The position numbers were made by a program, and so were the translations under genes. From NCBI RefSeq assembly GCF_014646095.1, contig NZ_BMMU01000018.1:62358-126357 (forward strand): a stretch of 64,000 nt of DNA. The letters run 5' to 3'. Under the pieces are notes generated by a model. The model did no database searches. It was given only the letters and a program-made list of their open reading frames with translations, and was not told the origin of the DNA. This document shows, in pieces, positions 25,528 to 36,300 of this stretch. The DNA comes from Streptomyces lacrimifluminis. Its GTDB lineage: Bacteria; Actinomycetota; Actinomycetes; Streptomycetales; Streptomycetaceae. The first letter of the stretch is position 1; every line of letters starts with the position of its first letter.

Positions 25528-26867
25528 ACCAGCACAACGGCGACCAGAACAACGGTGACGAGCACAACGGTGACGGCCACGACCGCGAGGCGTACGAGAG
25601 CGACGCGTCCGGCGCCGACCTGGAGCGTACGTTCGCCGCGCTGCCTCCCCCGTGCGGGCGCGGTTTCGCGGAGACGTGGTGGGGGCGTGCCTGGCTGAAG
25701 TCGCTGGAGGACGCGGCGCTGGACTCCGAACAGGTGCGGGCGGGCCGCCGACTCGCGCGTGCGGGAGCCGTGGGCGCGGTGTCGGTGCGCCCGGGGCGCA
25801 TCACCGCCGTCGTCCAGGACCGAGACCGCACCACTCACCGTTCCGACGTCCTGCTCCAGGAGCTGTCCCCCGCACAATGGGAACGCTTTCTGGACGTGGC
25901 GGTCGAACAGGCCGGTCATATCGCGGCCCTCCTCGACCGGGACATGCCCCCGCACCTTGTGGAGGACTCCGCTGCCGCCGGAGTCGAACTCCTGCCCGGC
26001 ATGGGCGACCTGGAGCCGGATTGCGACTGCGGCGCCTGGGACCACTGCGGTCATACGGCAGCTCTCTGCTACCTGGTGGCGCGGCTGCTGGACCAGGACC
26101 CCTTCCTCCTGCTGCTGATGCGGGGACGCGGCGAACGCGCCCTGCTCGACGACGTACAGAGCCGTGACGCCGTGCCCGCCGGCGAGTCCGCCGCGCCGGA
26201 GGGCGTGGACGCGGCCGAGGCGTACGCGGCCGGGGACACCCTCCCGCCGTTGCCTGCCCTGCCCCTCCTGCCCGACGCGCCAGGGACACCGCCGGCCCTG
26301 GACACCGACGCCCCGCCCGCGCCCGGGGTGGACCCCGGGGCGTTGGAGTTCCTGACCGCACGGACAGCCGTAGAGGCGCATCGGCAGCTTGCCGACGCGC
26401 TCGGGGCCGGTCATGGACGGCGGCCGGTCGAAGCGGAGTTGACGATGGCTCAGGACGCGGTGCGACTGGCTGCGGGCAACCCTTCGGGGACCGTTTCGGA
26501 CCGGCTGGCGGAGGGATCGGGGCGTGGCCGGGAGCAGTTGGCGTCGGCTGTTTCCGCCTGGCGGTTCGGTGGCACGGAGGCGTTGTCGGTCCTGGAGGAG
26601 GAGTGGACGGTCGAGGGCGAAGTGCTCGCACGCGCGCGTGCCGCGCTCGACTCGGCCTGGGACGAGGACGAGCGGCCGGTACTGCGGGCGACGCGCAACC
26701 GGTGGACGGTGGTCGGCGCGGGCGGTCAACTGCGCCTGGGGCGTGACGGCCGCTGGTGGCCGTACCGGAAGCAGAGCGGCCGTTGGGTGCCCGCCGGGCG
26801 GGCGGCCCAGGACCCGGGGACCGCGCTCGCCTCGATGGAGCACATAGCCGGGGAGGAGTCTTCCTGA
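25524..26867 (+). CDS. SWIM zinc-finger protein
   Basis: Protein of 447 residues with a SWIM zinc finger (CxCxnCxH) at CDCGAWDHCGHTAALC. The N-terminus is rich in Asn/Asp/His/Gly (repeats of HNGD). A conserved segment, GRGFAETWWGRAWLKSLED, is typical of SWIM proteins that pair with SNF2 ATPases in bacteria. The start overlaps the SNF2 stop by four bases, so the two proteins are likely made in equal amounts and form one complex, with SWIM giving DNA or protein binding (inference). Confidence 0.9.
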   Translation: MNQHNGDQNNGDEHNGDGHDREAYESDASGADLERTFAALPPPCGRGFAETWWGRAWLKSLEDAALDSEQVRAGRRLARAGAVGAVSVRPGRITAVVQDRDRTTHRSDVLLQELSPAQWERFLDVAVEQAGHIAALLDRDMPPHLVEDSAAAGVELLPGMGDLEPDCDCGAWDHCGHTAALCYLVARLLDQDPFLLLLMRGRGERALLDDVQSRDAVPAGESAAPEGVDAAEAYAAGDTLPPLPALPLLPDAPGTPPALDTDAPPAPGVDPGALEFLTARTAVEAHRQLADALGAGHGRRPVEAELTMAQDAVRLAAGNPSGTVSDRLAEGSGRGREQLASAVSAWRFGGTEALSVLEEEWTVEGEVLARARAALDSAWDEDERPVLRATRNRWTVVGAGGQLRLGRDGRWWPYRKQSGRWVPAGRAAQDPGTALASMEHIAGEESS

Positions 26868-27001
26868 GGCCTGACGAATTCGCGATCTCCGTGAAGGGGA
26901 CGCCGACGACGAAGCGGAGTCCGCTGTCCCGCAGGCGTCGGCCGGGGCACGGGACCGCAGGCCGGTCGGTACGCACGCGTGGACCCCGCCCCTCCGAGAT
27001 G

Positions 27002-27919
27002 TCAGGTCAACGGAGTGGTGAGTTTCCGGGTGTCCGAGCCGAGGTCGGTGGCCAGACTGCACGCGACGTTGTCGATGCCCAACCGGTAGCCCGAGGTGTC
27101 CGGATACTGCACCAGGCTGCCTTTCACGCTCCCCGCCGGCTGTTCGGCCGCCACGCGCTCCAGGGCCGGCCGACACAGCTCGGCAGCGGCGTCCTTCAGG
27201 GCGGCGTCCGTCGCGAACCCGCCTGCGAGCTCGGCGACCTTCACGACCTCGGCGTCATGCGGATCGTCGCACGCGCGCTTCGCGGCCTGCCCGGGGTGGG
27301 CGGCATCGGCGTCGAAGCAGTCGCCGGTTCGCAGCATGTAGTACGGCATTTCGTCGCCGGCCAACGGGACAAGCGACTCCAGGCCACTCGGGAACTCGCT
27401 CGGCAGGTCGGTGGGGAACTCGGTCGGAAGCTCGGTGGGGAGCCCGGACGGCAACGTGGGCAGCTTGGTGGGAAGCCTGGTGGGCAGTTCGGTCGGGATG
27501 CTGAACGACGGCTCGGGGGTTCGGCCTGGGCTCTGGCTGTTCCCGGGCGGGTTCTTGTCCGGGGTGTCGTCGCCTCCGGAGACCATGAGCACCACCGCGG
27601 CGATGACACCGACTGCGCCGATCGCCGCGAGCAGGATGAACAGAGGCCTCGGACGCCCACCGGAGCCTCGGTGTCCCCCGGGGCTGTCGGGCGGTTCGGG
27701 CGGCACCGGCGGCAGCCAGCCCCCGCCACCCTGCATCGGCGGTCCATCGTCTCCCGGAGGAGGTCCGTAGCCGCCGTTCCTGTGGCCTTCGTAGGGAGGG
27801 CCGTAACCTCCCCCGGCGGGCGGGCCGAAGCCACCGGGAGGCGGGCCGAAGCCACCACCCGGAGGCGGAGTGTCTCCCGGTGGCCCGGGCGGCTGGGGCG
27901 GTACGGGCGGCATGGCCAT
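27002..27919 (-). CDS. Proline-rich membrane-anchored protein with septum-formation-like domain
   Basis: Single-pass membrane protein of 305 residues. Residues 1-90 are a cytosolic Pro/Gly-rich region. One transmembrane helix follows at about 92-113 (PLFILLAAIGAVGVIAAVVL), then a Pro/Thr repeat (141-180) and an extracellular domain with MLRTGDCFDADAAHPGQ, ACDDPHDAEVV and VACSLATDLGS. That Cys pattern resembles the 'septum formation' family of actinobacteria. Start at 27919 (MAMPPVPPQ); the ribosome binding site is weak. The repeat probably spans the peptidoglycan. Function unknown. Confidence 0.75.
   Translation of the reverse strand: MAMPPVPPQPPGPPGDTPPPGGGFGPPPGGFGPPAGGGYGPPYEGHRNGGYGPPPGDDGPPMQGGGGWLPPVPPEPPDSPGGHRGSGGRPRPLFILLAAIGAVGVIAAVVLMVSGGDDTPDKNPPGNSQSPGRTPEPSFSIPTELPTRLPTKLPTLPSGLPTELPTEFPTDLPSEFPSGLESLVPLAGDEMPYYMLRTGDCFDADAAHPGQAAKRACDDPHDAEVVKVAELAGGFATDAALKDAAAELCRPALERVAAEQPAGSVKGSLVQYPDTSGYRLGIDNVACSLATDLGSDTRKLTTPLT
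27380..27499 (-). repeat. LPT-type coding repeat
   Basis: About ten imperfect 9-12-bp units encoding [LFI]P[TS] followed by one or two residues (for example ELPTRLPTKLPT and ELPTEFPTDLPS), residues 141-180 of the membrane protein. It is likely a rigid extracellular spacer and a place where copy number may vary between strains. Confidence 0.75.
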
Positions 27920-28110
27920 ACCGTCAAGACTCGCCGCGAACCGGTCAGCGCGCGACCCCCACACGCAAGTTGATACGGACCGATGCCATGGACCGCACGA
28001 TTCCGGAGCAATTCACGCCAGGACCCGTCACAGAGAATCGAGCGGCGCACATTTGTATGCGCCGGTGACCGGGGACGCCCGCCGGCAGACAGACACCCCC
28101 GGCTCGCGAC

Positions 28111-29277
28111 TCAGCCTCGTGCGCCCAGCAGATGGTCCATCGCCAGCTGGTCGAGCTGCTCGAAGGCCATCCCGCGCGCGGCCGTCGCGTCCACGTCGAA
28201 CCCCTCGAAGGCCGAGCGGTCCGCGAGCAGGCCTGCCAGACCGTCCGCCGCCGTCTGCTGGGCCAGCTCGTCCAGACGCGAGGCGCGCAACGCCGCCTGA
28301 ACCTCCGGGTCGGCGCGGAACGCGGCCGTACGCTCCTTCAGGATGAGGTAGTTGCGCATGCAGCCGGCCGCCGAGGCCCACACGCCGTCGAGATCCTCGG
28401 TCCTCGGCGGCTTGAAGTCGAAGTGCTTCGGGCCCGCGTAACCGGCACTCTCCAGGAGGTCGACCAGCCAGAAGGCGGCACGCAGGTCACCGGCGCCGAA
28501 GCGCAGGTCCTGGTCGTACTTGATGCCGGACTGGCCGTTGAGGTCGATGTGGAAGAGCTTGCCCGCCCACAGGGCCTGGGCGATGCCGTGCGGGAAGTTC
28601 AGCCCGGCCATCTGCTCGTGGCCGACCTCGGGGTTGACGCCGTACATCTCCGGGCGCTCCAGGCGCTCGATGAAGGCAAGGGCGTGGCCGACCGTGGGCA
28701 GCAGGATGTCGCCGCGCGGCTCGTTCGGCTTGGGCTCGATCGCGAACTTCAGGTCGTAGCCCTGGGAGATCACGTACTCGCCGAGGAGGTCGAAGGCCTC
28801 CTTCATGCGGTCCAGCGCGACGCGCACGTCCTTGGCGGCGCCGGACTCGGCGCCTTCCCGGCCGCCCCAGGCGACGTAGGTCTCCGCGCCGAGTTCGACC
28901 GCGAGGTCGATGTTGCGGATCGTCTTGCGCAGCGCGTAACGGCGCACTTCACGGTCGTTGGCGGTGAACGCGCCGTCCTTGAAGACGGGGTGCGTGAAGA
29001 GGTTGGTGGTGGCCATCGGCACCTTCATGCCGGTCGCGTCGAGGGCCTGGCGGAAGCGCTTGATGTGCGACTCGCGCTCGGCGTCCGAGGACCCGAACGG
29101 GATCAGGTCGTCGTCGTGGAAGGTCACCCCGTGGGCACCCAGCTCGGACAGACGCTGCACCGTCTCGACCGGGTCGAGCGCACGGCGGGTGGCGTCGCCG
29201 AACGGGTCCCGTCCCTGCCAGCCGACGGTCCACAGGCCGAAGGTGAACCTGTCATCGGGGGTGGGCTGGTAGTTCAT
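28111..29277 (-). CDS. xylA: Xylose isomerase, class I
   Basis: D-xylose to D-xylulose isomerase (also acts on D-glucose), 388 residues, the standard Streptomyces length. The catalytic His54-Asp57 pair lies in FHDDDL; the metal and substrate ligands are visible in EPKPNEPRGD (Glu181, Lys183), in the Glu217 region NPEVGHEQM, and in LRFGAGD and HFDFKPPR. It is divergent from xylB and has a palindrome 43-54 bp upstream of its start. Expression is probably xylose-induced through the ROK regulator encoded beyond xylB. Confidence 0.97.
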   Translation of the reverse strand: MNYQPTPDDRFTFGLWTVGWQGRDPFGDATRRALDPVETVQRLSELGAHGVTFHDDDLIPFGSSDAERESHIKRFRQALDATGMKVPMATTNLFTHPVFKDGAFTANDREVRRYALRKTIRNIDLAVELGAETYVAWGGREGAESGAAKDVRVALDRMKEAFDLLGEYVISQGYDLKFAIEPKPNEPRGDILLPTVGHALAFIERLERPEMYGVNPEVGHEQMAGLNFPHGIAQALWAGKLFHIDLNGQSGIKYDQDLRFGAGDLRAAFWLVDLLESAGYAGPKHFDFKPPRTEDLDGVWASAAGCMRNYLILKERTAAFRADPEVQAALRASRLDELAQQTAADGLAGLLADRSAFEGFDVDATAARGMAFEQLDQLAMDHLLGARG

Positions 29278-29319
29278 GCCGCGGCTCCTTGCTGCTCCGA
29301 CTATTTCGTCATGGCGGTT

Positions 29320-29331
29320 TACAAATTAGTA
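29320..29331. promoter_or_regulatory. AT-rich palindrome in the xylA-xylB intergenic region
   Basis: TACAAATTAGTA, symmetric at 10 of 12 positions, in a locally AT-rich patch of a very GC-rich genome. It lies upstream of xylA and is a good candidate operator for the ROK-family XylR encoded at 31052-32260. No binding data are visible in sequence. Confidence 0.5.
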
Positions 29332-29367
29332 TGCGGAAGCATCTCTGGGAAGAGACAACGTGTCCCT

Positions 29368-29377
29368 GAAACGTTTC
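29368..29377. promoter_or_regulatory. LacI-type palindrome between xylA and xylB
   Basis: Perfect 10-bp palindrome GAAACGTTTC flanked by CCCT and CCCT-like triplets, with the central CG typical of LacI-family operators. It lies about 90 bp upstream of xylA and 100 bp upstream of xylB. A second regulator besides the ROK protein may act here. Confidence 0.45.
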
Positions 29378-29478
29378 CCTGAGCAGAGACTGAGGGTGAG
29401 GACGGGTCGCCGCGACCCGGACAGGCACCGGAAACCACCAGGCCAGATCCCGCGGAGCCGCGGAAAAGGGAGAGCCCG

Positions 29479-30924
29479 ATGTCAGCAGCCGAGGGTCCGC
29501 TCGTCGTCGGCGTGGACACGTCGACCCAGTCCACCAAGGCGCTGGTCGTCGACGCGGCCACCGGACAGGTCGTGGCGAGCGGACAAGCCGCGCACACCGT
29601 CACCACCGGGGCTGGCCGCGAGAGCGACCCCCGGCAGTGGTGGGACGCCCTGTGCGAGGCGCTGAGCCAATGCGGTGACGCGGCCCGCGAGGCCGCCGCC
29701 GTGTCGATCGGCGGCCAGCAGCACGGGCTCGTCACCCTGGACGCCCAGGGCGAGCCGATCCGGCCGGCGATGCTGTGGAACGACGTGCGCTCGGCGCCCC
29801 AGGCCCGCCGGCTGGTCGAGGAACTCGGCGGCGCGAAGGCCTGGGCGGAGCGCACCGGAAGCGTGCCGGGCGCCTCTTTCACGGTCACGAAGTGGGCCTG
29901 GCTGGCGGAGCACGAGCCGGAGACGGTTCGCGCCGTCAAGGCTGTACGGCTCCCCCACGACTACCTCACCGAGCGCCTCACGGGTCAGGGCACCACCGAC
30001 CGCGGCGACGCCTCCGGCACGGGCTGGTGGGCGTCCGGGACGGAGGCGTACGACGCGGAGGTGCTCGCTCACGTGGGGCTGGACGCCACGCTGCTGCCCC
30101 GGGTGGTCCGGCCTGGTGAGGTCGCCGGAACCGTCCGTGACGGCCATGACCTGCCATTCTCCAAGGGCACCCTGGTCGCCGCGGGCACCGGGGACAACGC
30201 CGCCGCCGCGCTGGGCCTCGGACTCCGCCCCGGCACTCCGGTACTGAGCCTTGGCACTTCGGGCACGGTGTACGCGGTCTCGACGCACCGGCCCGCCGAT
30301 CCGACCGGCACCGTCGCGGGCTTCGCCGACGCACGCGGCGACTGGCTGCCGCTGGCCTGCACCCTCAACTGCACCCTCGCTGTCGACCGCGTCGCGGCTC
30401 TGCTCGGCCTGGACCGCGAGGCCGTCGAACCCGGTACGTCCGTCACCCTGCTGCCCTACCTGGACGGCGAGCGCACCCCGAACCTGCCGGGCGCCTCGGG
30501 GCTGCTGCACGGGCTGCGCCACGACACGACCGGCGGACAACTGCTCCAGGCCGCGTACGACGGGGCCGTGCACTCACTGCTCGGCGCCCTCGATCTGGTG
30601 CTCGACGCGGACGCCGACCGCTCGGTGCCCCTGCTGCTGATCGGCGGCGGCGCACGCGGCACGGCCTGGCAGGAGACCGTACGGCGGCTGTCCGGACGGC
30701 CCGTCCAGGTGCCCGAGGCCAAGGAACTGGTCGCGCTCGGCGCCGCGGCACAGGCGGCGGGCCTGCTGACCGGCGAGGACCCGGCCGCGGTGGCTCGGCG
30801 CTGGGAAACGGCCCGGGGCCCGGTCCTGGACGCGGTGGAGCGGGACCAGGCGGCGCTGGACCGGATCGCCGGGGTACTCTCCGACGCATCGCCGCTGCTG
30901 GAGCGGGGGACGGACGCCGGCTGA
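29479..30924 (+). CDS. xylB: Xylulokinase
   Basis: FGGY-family sugar kinase of 481 residues that phosphorylates D-xylulose to D-xylulose 5-phosphate. Key stretches: VGVDTSTQSTKALVVDA (ATP phosphate-binding), SIGGQQHGLVTLD and MLWNDVRS (substrate side), GTGDNAAAALGLG with the catalytic Asp, and LSLGTSGTVYAVS; LLLIGGGARGTAWQ is near the C-terminus. AAAAGGGAG precedes the ATG. Divergent from xylA; the ROK regulator follows 127 bp downstream. Confidence 0.95.
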   Translation: MSAAEGPLVVGVDTSTQSTKALVVDAATGQVVASGQAAHTVTTGAGRESDPRQWWDALCEALSQCGDAAREAAAVSIGGQQHGLVTLDAQGEPIRPAMLWNDVRSAPQARRLVEELGGAKAWAERTGSVPGASFTVTKWAWLAEHEPETVRAVKAVRLPHDYLTERLTGQGTTDRGDASGTGWWASGTEAYDAEVLAHVGLDATLLPRVVRPGEVAGTVRDGHDLPFSKGTLVAAGTGDNAAAALGLGLRPGTPVLSLGTSGTVYAVSTHRPADPTGTVAGFADARGDWLPLACTLNCTLAVDRVAALLGLDREAVEPGTSVTLLPYLDGERTPNLPGASGLLHGLRHDTTGGQLLQAAYDGAVHSLLGALDLVLDADADRSVPLLLIGGGARGTAWQETVRRLSGRPVQVPEAKELVALGAAAQAAGLLTGEDPAAVARRWETARGPVLDAVERDQAALDRIAGVLSDASPLLERGTDAG

Positions 30925-31051
30925 CGGCTCCGAGGGACGGACACGAACCGACGGAGCCGAACCGGCTCCACCGAACGTCCGCTGAAGGACGCCGACGTGC
31001 GTCCGTCCACGGATGTCGGCTCACGGACACCCACTGAGGACTGACGGAGGC

Positions 31052-32260
31052 ATGACCGCACCGCTGCACGAGGCCCGTCCGCCCGGCGCCGGCGCCCGCC
31101 TGCCCGACACTCAGCAGGGCATGCGCCGCCGCAACCTCGCGCGGGTGATGCACACCGTCAGCGCCGAGGGGCCGCTGTCCCGTGCCGGGGTCGCCTCACG
31201 CATCGGGCTGACCCGGGCGGCGGTGTCGACACTCGTGGACGAGTTGGTCCGCTCGGGGCTGCTCGAAGAGCTGGGCCCCGAGCGGCCCGGCCGGGTCGGG
31301 CGCCCCGGGTCGGCGCTGGCCGTGAGCGGGCGTGGTCCGGCCGGGATCGGCGCGGAGGTCGGTGTCGACCACCTCGCGGTCTGCGCGGTCGATCTGCGGG
31401 GCGCGGTGCGGGCGCGCGCCGTGCGCCACCACGCCAACCGCGGGCGCTCCCCCGAACCGGTGATCGAGGAACTGACCGGATTGGTTCGGGAGGTGATCGC
31501 CGAGGTGGAGCGTGAGGGGCTGTGGCCGGCCGGCCTCACGGTCGCCGTGCCGGGGCTCGTGGCCCGCGACGGGCGCACGGTCGTCCGCGCCCCCAACCTC
31601 GACTGGAACGCCACGGATCTCGGGGCACTGCTCCCCACCGGATTCCCGCTGACCGTGGACAACGAGGCCAACCTCGGCGCGCTGGCGGAACTCTGGCTCG
31701 GAGACGGCACTCCGCCCGACTTCCTGCACGTGTCGGCCGAGATCGGTATCGGCGCGGCGGTGGTCGTGGACGGGCGGCTGTTGCGAGGAACGAGAGGGTT
31801 CGCTGGCGAGTTGGGGCATGTGCCGGTCCATCCGGACGGGCCGGAGTGCGCGTGCGGCGGGCGCGGGTGCCTGGAGCAGTACGCGGGTGAGGAGGCGGTT
31901 CTGCGGGCGGCGGGAGTCGAAGCAGGCGAGGACCGCGTCGGGCTCCTCGCAGAGCGCGCCGCCCAGGGCGACAGAGACGTACGCCGGGCCCTGGACGGGG
32001 CCGGCACGGCACTCGGCATCGCGCTGACCGGGGCGGTCAATCTGCTGGACCCCGAGATCGTCGTCCTGGGCGGTGCGCTGTCCGGGCTCGCGCCGTGGCT
32101 GCTGCCGTCGCTGGAGACGGAACTGGCCCGGCGTACGGCGGGACCCGCCTGTGCGGTGTCGGTGTCGCGGCTCGGACCCGAGGGCCCACTGCTGGGCGCC
32201 GCGCACTCGGTGGTGCGGGCGGTGCTGGACGATCCCGGGGCGGTGGCGGAACGGGGCTGA
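31052..32260 (+). CDS. xylR: ROK-family transcriptional regulator (XylR-like)
   Basis: ROK-type regulator of 402 residues. The N-terminal winged helix-turn-helix covers about 25-85 (GPLSRAGVASRIGLTRAAVS, then LVDELVRSGLLEELG). The ROK sugar-binding domain follows, with VDNEANLGALAELWLG, GIGAAVVVDGRLLRG, GFAGELGHVPVHPDGP and the zinc-binding CACGGRGCLEQYAG. ATG at 31052 with GGAGG 2-7 bases before it. Its place behind xylB suggests repression of the xyl genes relieved by xylose; the gene symbol rests on context. Confidence 0.88.
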   Translation: MTAPLHEARPPGAGARLPDTQQGMRRRNLARVMHTVSAEGPLSRAGVASRIGLTRAAVSTLVDELVRSGLLEELGPERPGRVGRPGSALAVSGRGPAGIGAEVGVDHLAVCAVDLRGAVRARAVRHHANRGRSPEPVIEELTGLVREVIAEVEREGLWPAGLTVAVPGLVARDGRTVVRAPNLDWNATDLGALLPTGFPLTVDNEANLGALAELWLGDGTPPDFLHVSAEIGIGAAVVVDGRLLRGTRGFAGELGHVPVHPDGPECACGGRGCLEQYAGEEAVLRAAGVEAGEDRVGLLAERAAQGDRDVRRALDGAGTALGIALTGAVNLLDPEIVVLGGALSGLAPWLLPSLETELARRTAGPACAVSVSRLGPEGPLLGAAHSVVRAVLDDPGAVAERG

Positions 32261-32550
32261 GCGGGCCCCGACCGGCTTCGATCCGCCGCACGGCGTGCCA
32301 GCGTCATCACCCGTTGGGGTGGCCGAGTTATCCACAATCACACGGTCATCCACCGAAATTCACGGGTCCTTCCTGCCCGACCGCGACGCGCCGTAGCGTG
32401 ATCCACGTGAGGCGCGGCCCGTCATGGCGGTCGGCGGCACTCCAGCGCCGAGCCGAACCGTTCGCGGGCATCTGCATCCGCCTGGCACACGCATGCGTCT
32501 CACAACCAGTGGTCCCGAGTCCCGCGGCCCCTGTCGAAAGGATGTCACGC

Positions 32551-33150
32551 ATGGAGCGGACCAGGTTGTTCCCCAGCAGACGGCGGCTGTTGAAGAGCTC
32601 CGCGCTCGGCGCCGGCAGTTACGCCCTGCTCCCCGCTCCCCGGGTCGGCGCCCAGCCCCGGTCCCTCGACTACCCGCTCGCCACGTGGGAACCGGCGACC
32701 ACCGCCAACTACACGGTCTCCGCCCGCCCGATGACCCAGGTCCCCGATCTCGTCGTCCTCCATGTCACCCAGGCCTCCTACGCCAACACCCTGGCCGTCT
32801 TCCAGCACCCACGGAAGAAGGTGTCCGCGCACTACGTCGTACGGTCCGATGACGGACACGTGGCGCAGTGCGTGCGGGAGCACGACATCGCCTGGCACGC
32901 GGGCGACTGGAACCACAACCTCCGCAGCATCGGCATCGAACACGAAGGTTGGGTGGACCGCCCGGGCTATTTCACGGACGCCCTGTACGAGCAGTCCGCG
33001 AGACTCACCGCGACGATCTGCACGCGCTACGGCATACCGAAGGACCGTACGCACATCATCGGGCACTACGAGGTTCCCGGTACCGATCACACCGATCCCG
33101 GACCGAACTGGGACTGGACGCGCTATATACGCCTCGTCAACGCCACCTGA
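32551..33150 (+). CDS. N-acetylmuramoyl-L-alanine amidase (Amidase_2/PGRP fold), exported
   Basis: Small amidase of 199 residues that cleaves the bond between N-acetylmuramic acid and L-alanine of peptidoglycan. The N-terminus has a Tat-like signal (SRRRLLKSSALGAGSYALL). Zinc-binding His positions are seen in LVVLHVTQ and in TDHTDPGPNWDW; the fold core includes VSAHYVVRSDDGHVAQCV, HDIAWHAGDWNHN and SIGIEHEGWV. ATG at 32551 with AAAGG nine bases upstream; ATG at 32542 is too close to that site. Secreted or wall-associated, in cell-wall turnover or attack on other bacteria. Confidence 0.9.
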   Translation: MERTRLFPSRRRLLKSSALGAGSYALLPAPRVGAQPRSLDYPLATWEPATTANYTVSARPMTQVPDLVVLHVTQASYANTLAVFQHPRKKVSAHYVVRSDDGHVAQCVREHDIAWHAGDWNHNLRSIGIEHEGWVDRPGYFTDALYEQSARLTATICTRYGIPKDRTHIIGHYEVPGTDHTDPGPNWDWTRYIRLVNAT

Positions 33151-33257
33151 GCGAAACGGTGGTGCGGTCGACCGGGTCCACCGGCGTCGAAACGGTTGTC
33201 CGCGTCCCTCCCCCGAGTGACGATGTCACCAGCCGCATCACCTTCCGGGAGGCCCAG

Positions 33258-34538
33258 TTGACCGATCCATGGGTGGCCCTGGAACAGGGAGCCGACCCCG
33301 TCGAACGGGGACGGGTGCTGCGTCGCGCGCACGAGACGTTCACCGAGGCGGGGACGGTGACACTGCCGGTGCGTTCCGTGGTGGCGGACTCCTGGAGACG
33401 TTCCGCCCGGGCAGGCGTGGGGCCGGACGGCACGGCGAGCGTGGAGCTGGTGGACGGCGACCTCGGCGCCTACCGTGCGGAGCATCCGCTGGCCCGGGTG
33501 ATGCCCCTGTTCCGTGAACTCATGGGCACCTTCGCCGCCGACGGCGAGCATCTGCTCGCGGTGTGCGACGCGCAGGGAAGGCTGTTGTGGGTCGAGGGGC
33601 ATCCGGCCACCAGACGGCAGGCGGGGCGGATCAACTTCGTACCGGGGGCGCGTTGGGCGGAGTCGGCGGTCGGCACGAACGCGCCGGGTACGGCGGTCGC
33701 CGTGGACCGGCCGGTGCAGGTGTTCGCGGCCGAGCACTTCATCCGGCAGGTGCAGCCGTGGACGTGCGCGGCGGCTCCGGTGCACGACCCTCGCACGGGA
33801 CGGGTACTGGGTGCCGTGGACATCACCGGCCGGGACGGGCTCGCGCATCCGCACAGCCTCGGATTCGTGCAGGCGGTGGCGCGGGCCGCCGAGTCCCAGC
33901 TGGCGCTGCTCGCCCCGGCCGGCCCCGCAGCGGGCGCGCTCGAACTGACCGCGCTGGGCCGTGACGAGGCCCATCTGCTGTCCGCCGGGCGCACGTTGCG
34001 GCTCAGTCGTCGGCACAGCGAACTCCTCGTTCTGCTCGCCCGCCATCCGGAAGGGCTGACCGGGGACGAGTTGCTGTGCGCCCTGTACGAGGACGAGTCG
34101 GTGACACCGGTGACGCTGCGCGCCGAACTGGCCCGGCTGCGCCGTGTCCTGGCGCCGGGGTTGCTGGCGTCGCGCCCCTACCGGCTGACGGTGCAGGTCG
34201 AGTCGGACATCGCCGTCGTGGAGCGCGCGCTCGAGACCGGGGCGGTCACGACGGCGATGCGGGCGTATGCCGGTCCGCTGCTGCCCGGTTCCCGTGCTCC
34301 GGCGGTGGCCCGACTGCGGCGCAGGCTCGCCGACGGCCTGCGCACCGCGCTGGTCGCCCGCCGCGACCCGGACCTGCTGGCCGACTGGGCCCACGCGCCG
34401 TGGGGCGAGGACGACCTCGACCTATGGCGTGCGCTCGCGGCGGTGCGACCGACGGCGGCAGTACGGGCCCGCCTCAACGAGCTGGAGTCGGAACAGGCGG
34501 CGCCTCGGGGTTGGGCACACCAGGCCGCGCGGCGCTGA
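33258..34538 (+). CDS. GAF-domain transcriptional regulator
   Basis: Regulator of 426 residues. An AcoR-like N-terminal part (ERGRVLRRAHETFTEAGT, VVADSWRRSARAGV) and a GAF domain (VCDAQGRLLWVEGHP, FVPGARWAESAVGTNAPGTA, RVLGAVDITGRDG) are followed by a C-terminal winged-helix-like region (LSRRHSELLVLLARHPEGLT, VTLRAELARLRRVLAP). The AAA+ sigma-54 domain and Fis helix of true AcoR proteins are missing. A TTG start at 33258 is chosen because GGGAGG lies five bases upstream; GTGs at 33159/33162 have no such site. The aldehyde dehydrogenase gene follows 238 bp downstream and is its likely target. Confidence 0.85.
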   Translation: MTDPWVALEQGADPVERGRVLRRAHETFTEAGTVTLPVRSVVADSWRRSARAGVGPDGTASVELVDGDLGAYRAEHPLARVMPLFRELMGTFAADGEHLLAVCDAQGRLLWVEGHPATRRQAGRINFVPGARWAESAVGTNAPGTAVAVDRPVQVFAAEHFIRQVQPWTCAAAPVHDPRTGRVLGAVDITGRDGLAHPHSLGFVQAVARAAESQLALLAPAGPAAGALELTALGRDEAHLLSAGRTLRLSRRHSELLVLLARHPEGLTGDELLCALYEDESVTPVTLRAELARLRRVLAPGLLASRPYRLTVQVESDIAVVERALETGAVTTAMRAYAGPLLPGSRAPAVARLRRRLADGLRTALVARRDPDLLADWAHAPWGEDDLDLWRALAAVRPTAAVRARLNELESEQAAPRGWAHQAARR

Positions 34539-34776
34539 CGGAACGCCGGCGCCGGAACTCGGGGGGAGGTCCCATGGCAGACGCGGGTGCCTGACACCTG
34601 TCGCCCCACGCTGCGGCACCCTCGTACACATCACGCTTCACGCGCCCGTGCCTGATCCCGCACGCACACCTCACCCCCCGGCGTCGGTGCGCAACCTGTC
34701 TGCAACCTCGGCGCTTCTAGCCTCACGGCGAGAGCGGCCCAACGGCGGGCGGCTCTGCTGAAGGAGGCAGGCCAGC

Positions 34777-36300
<1,524 letters not shown>

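Noticed and set aside
32868..33257. Upstream extension of the GAF regulator frame
   Set aside because: It overlaps the amidase gene out of frame and lacks family similarity; the TTG at 33258 has a strong ribosome binding site.
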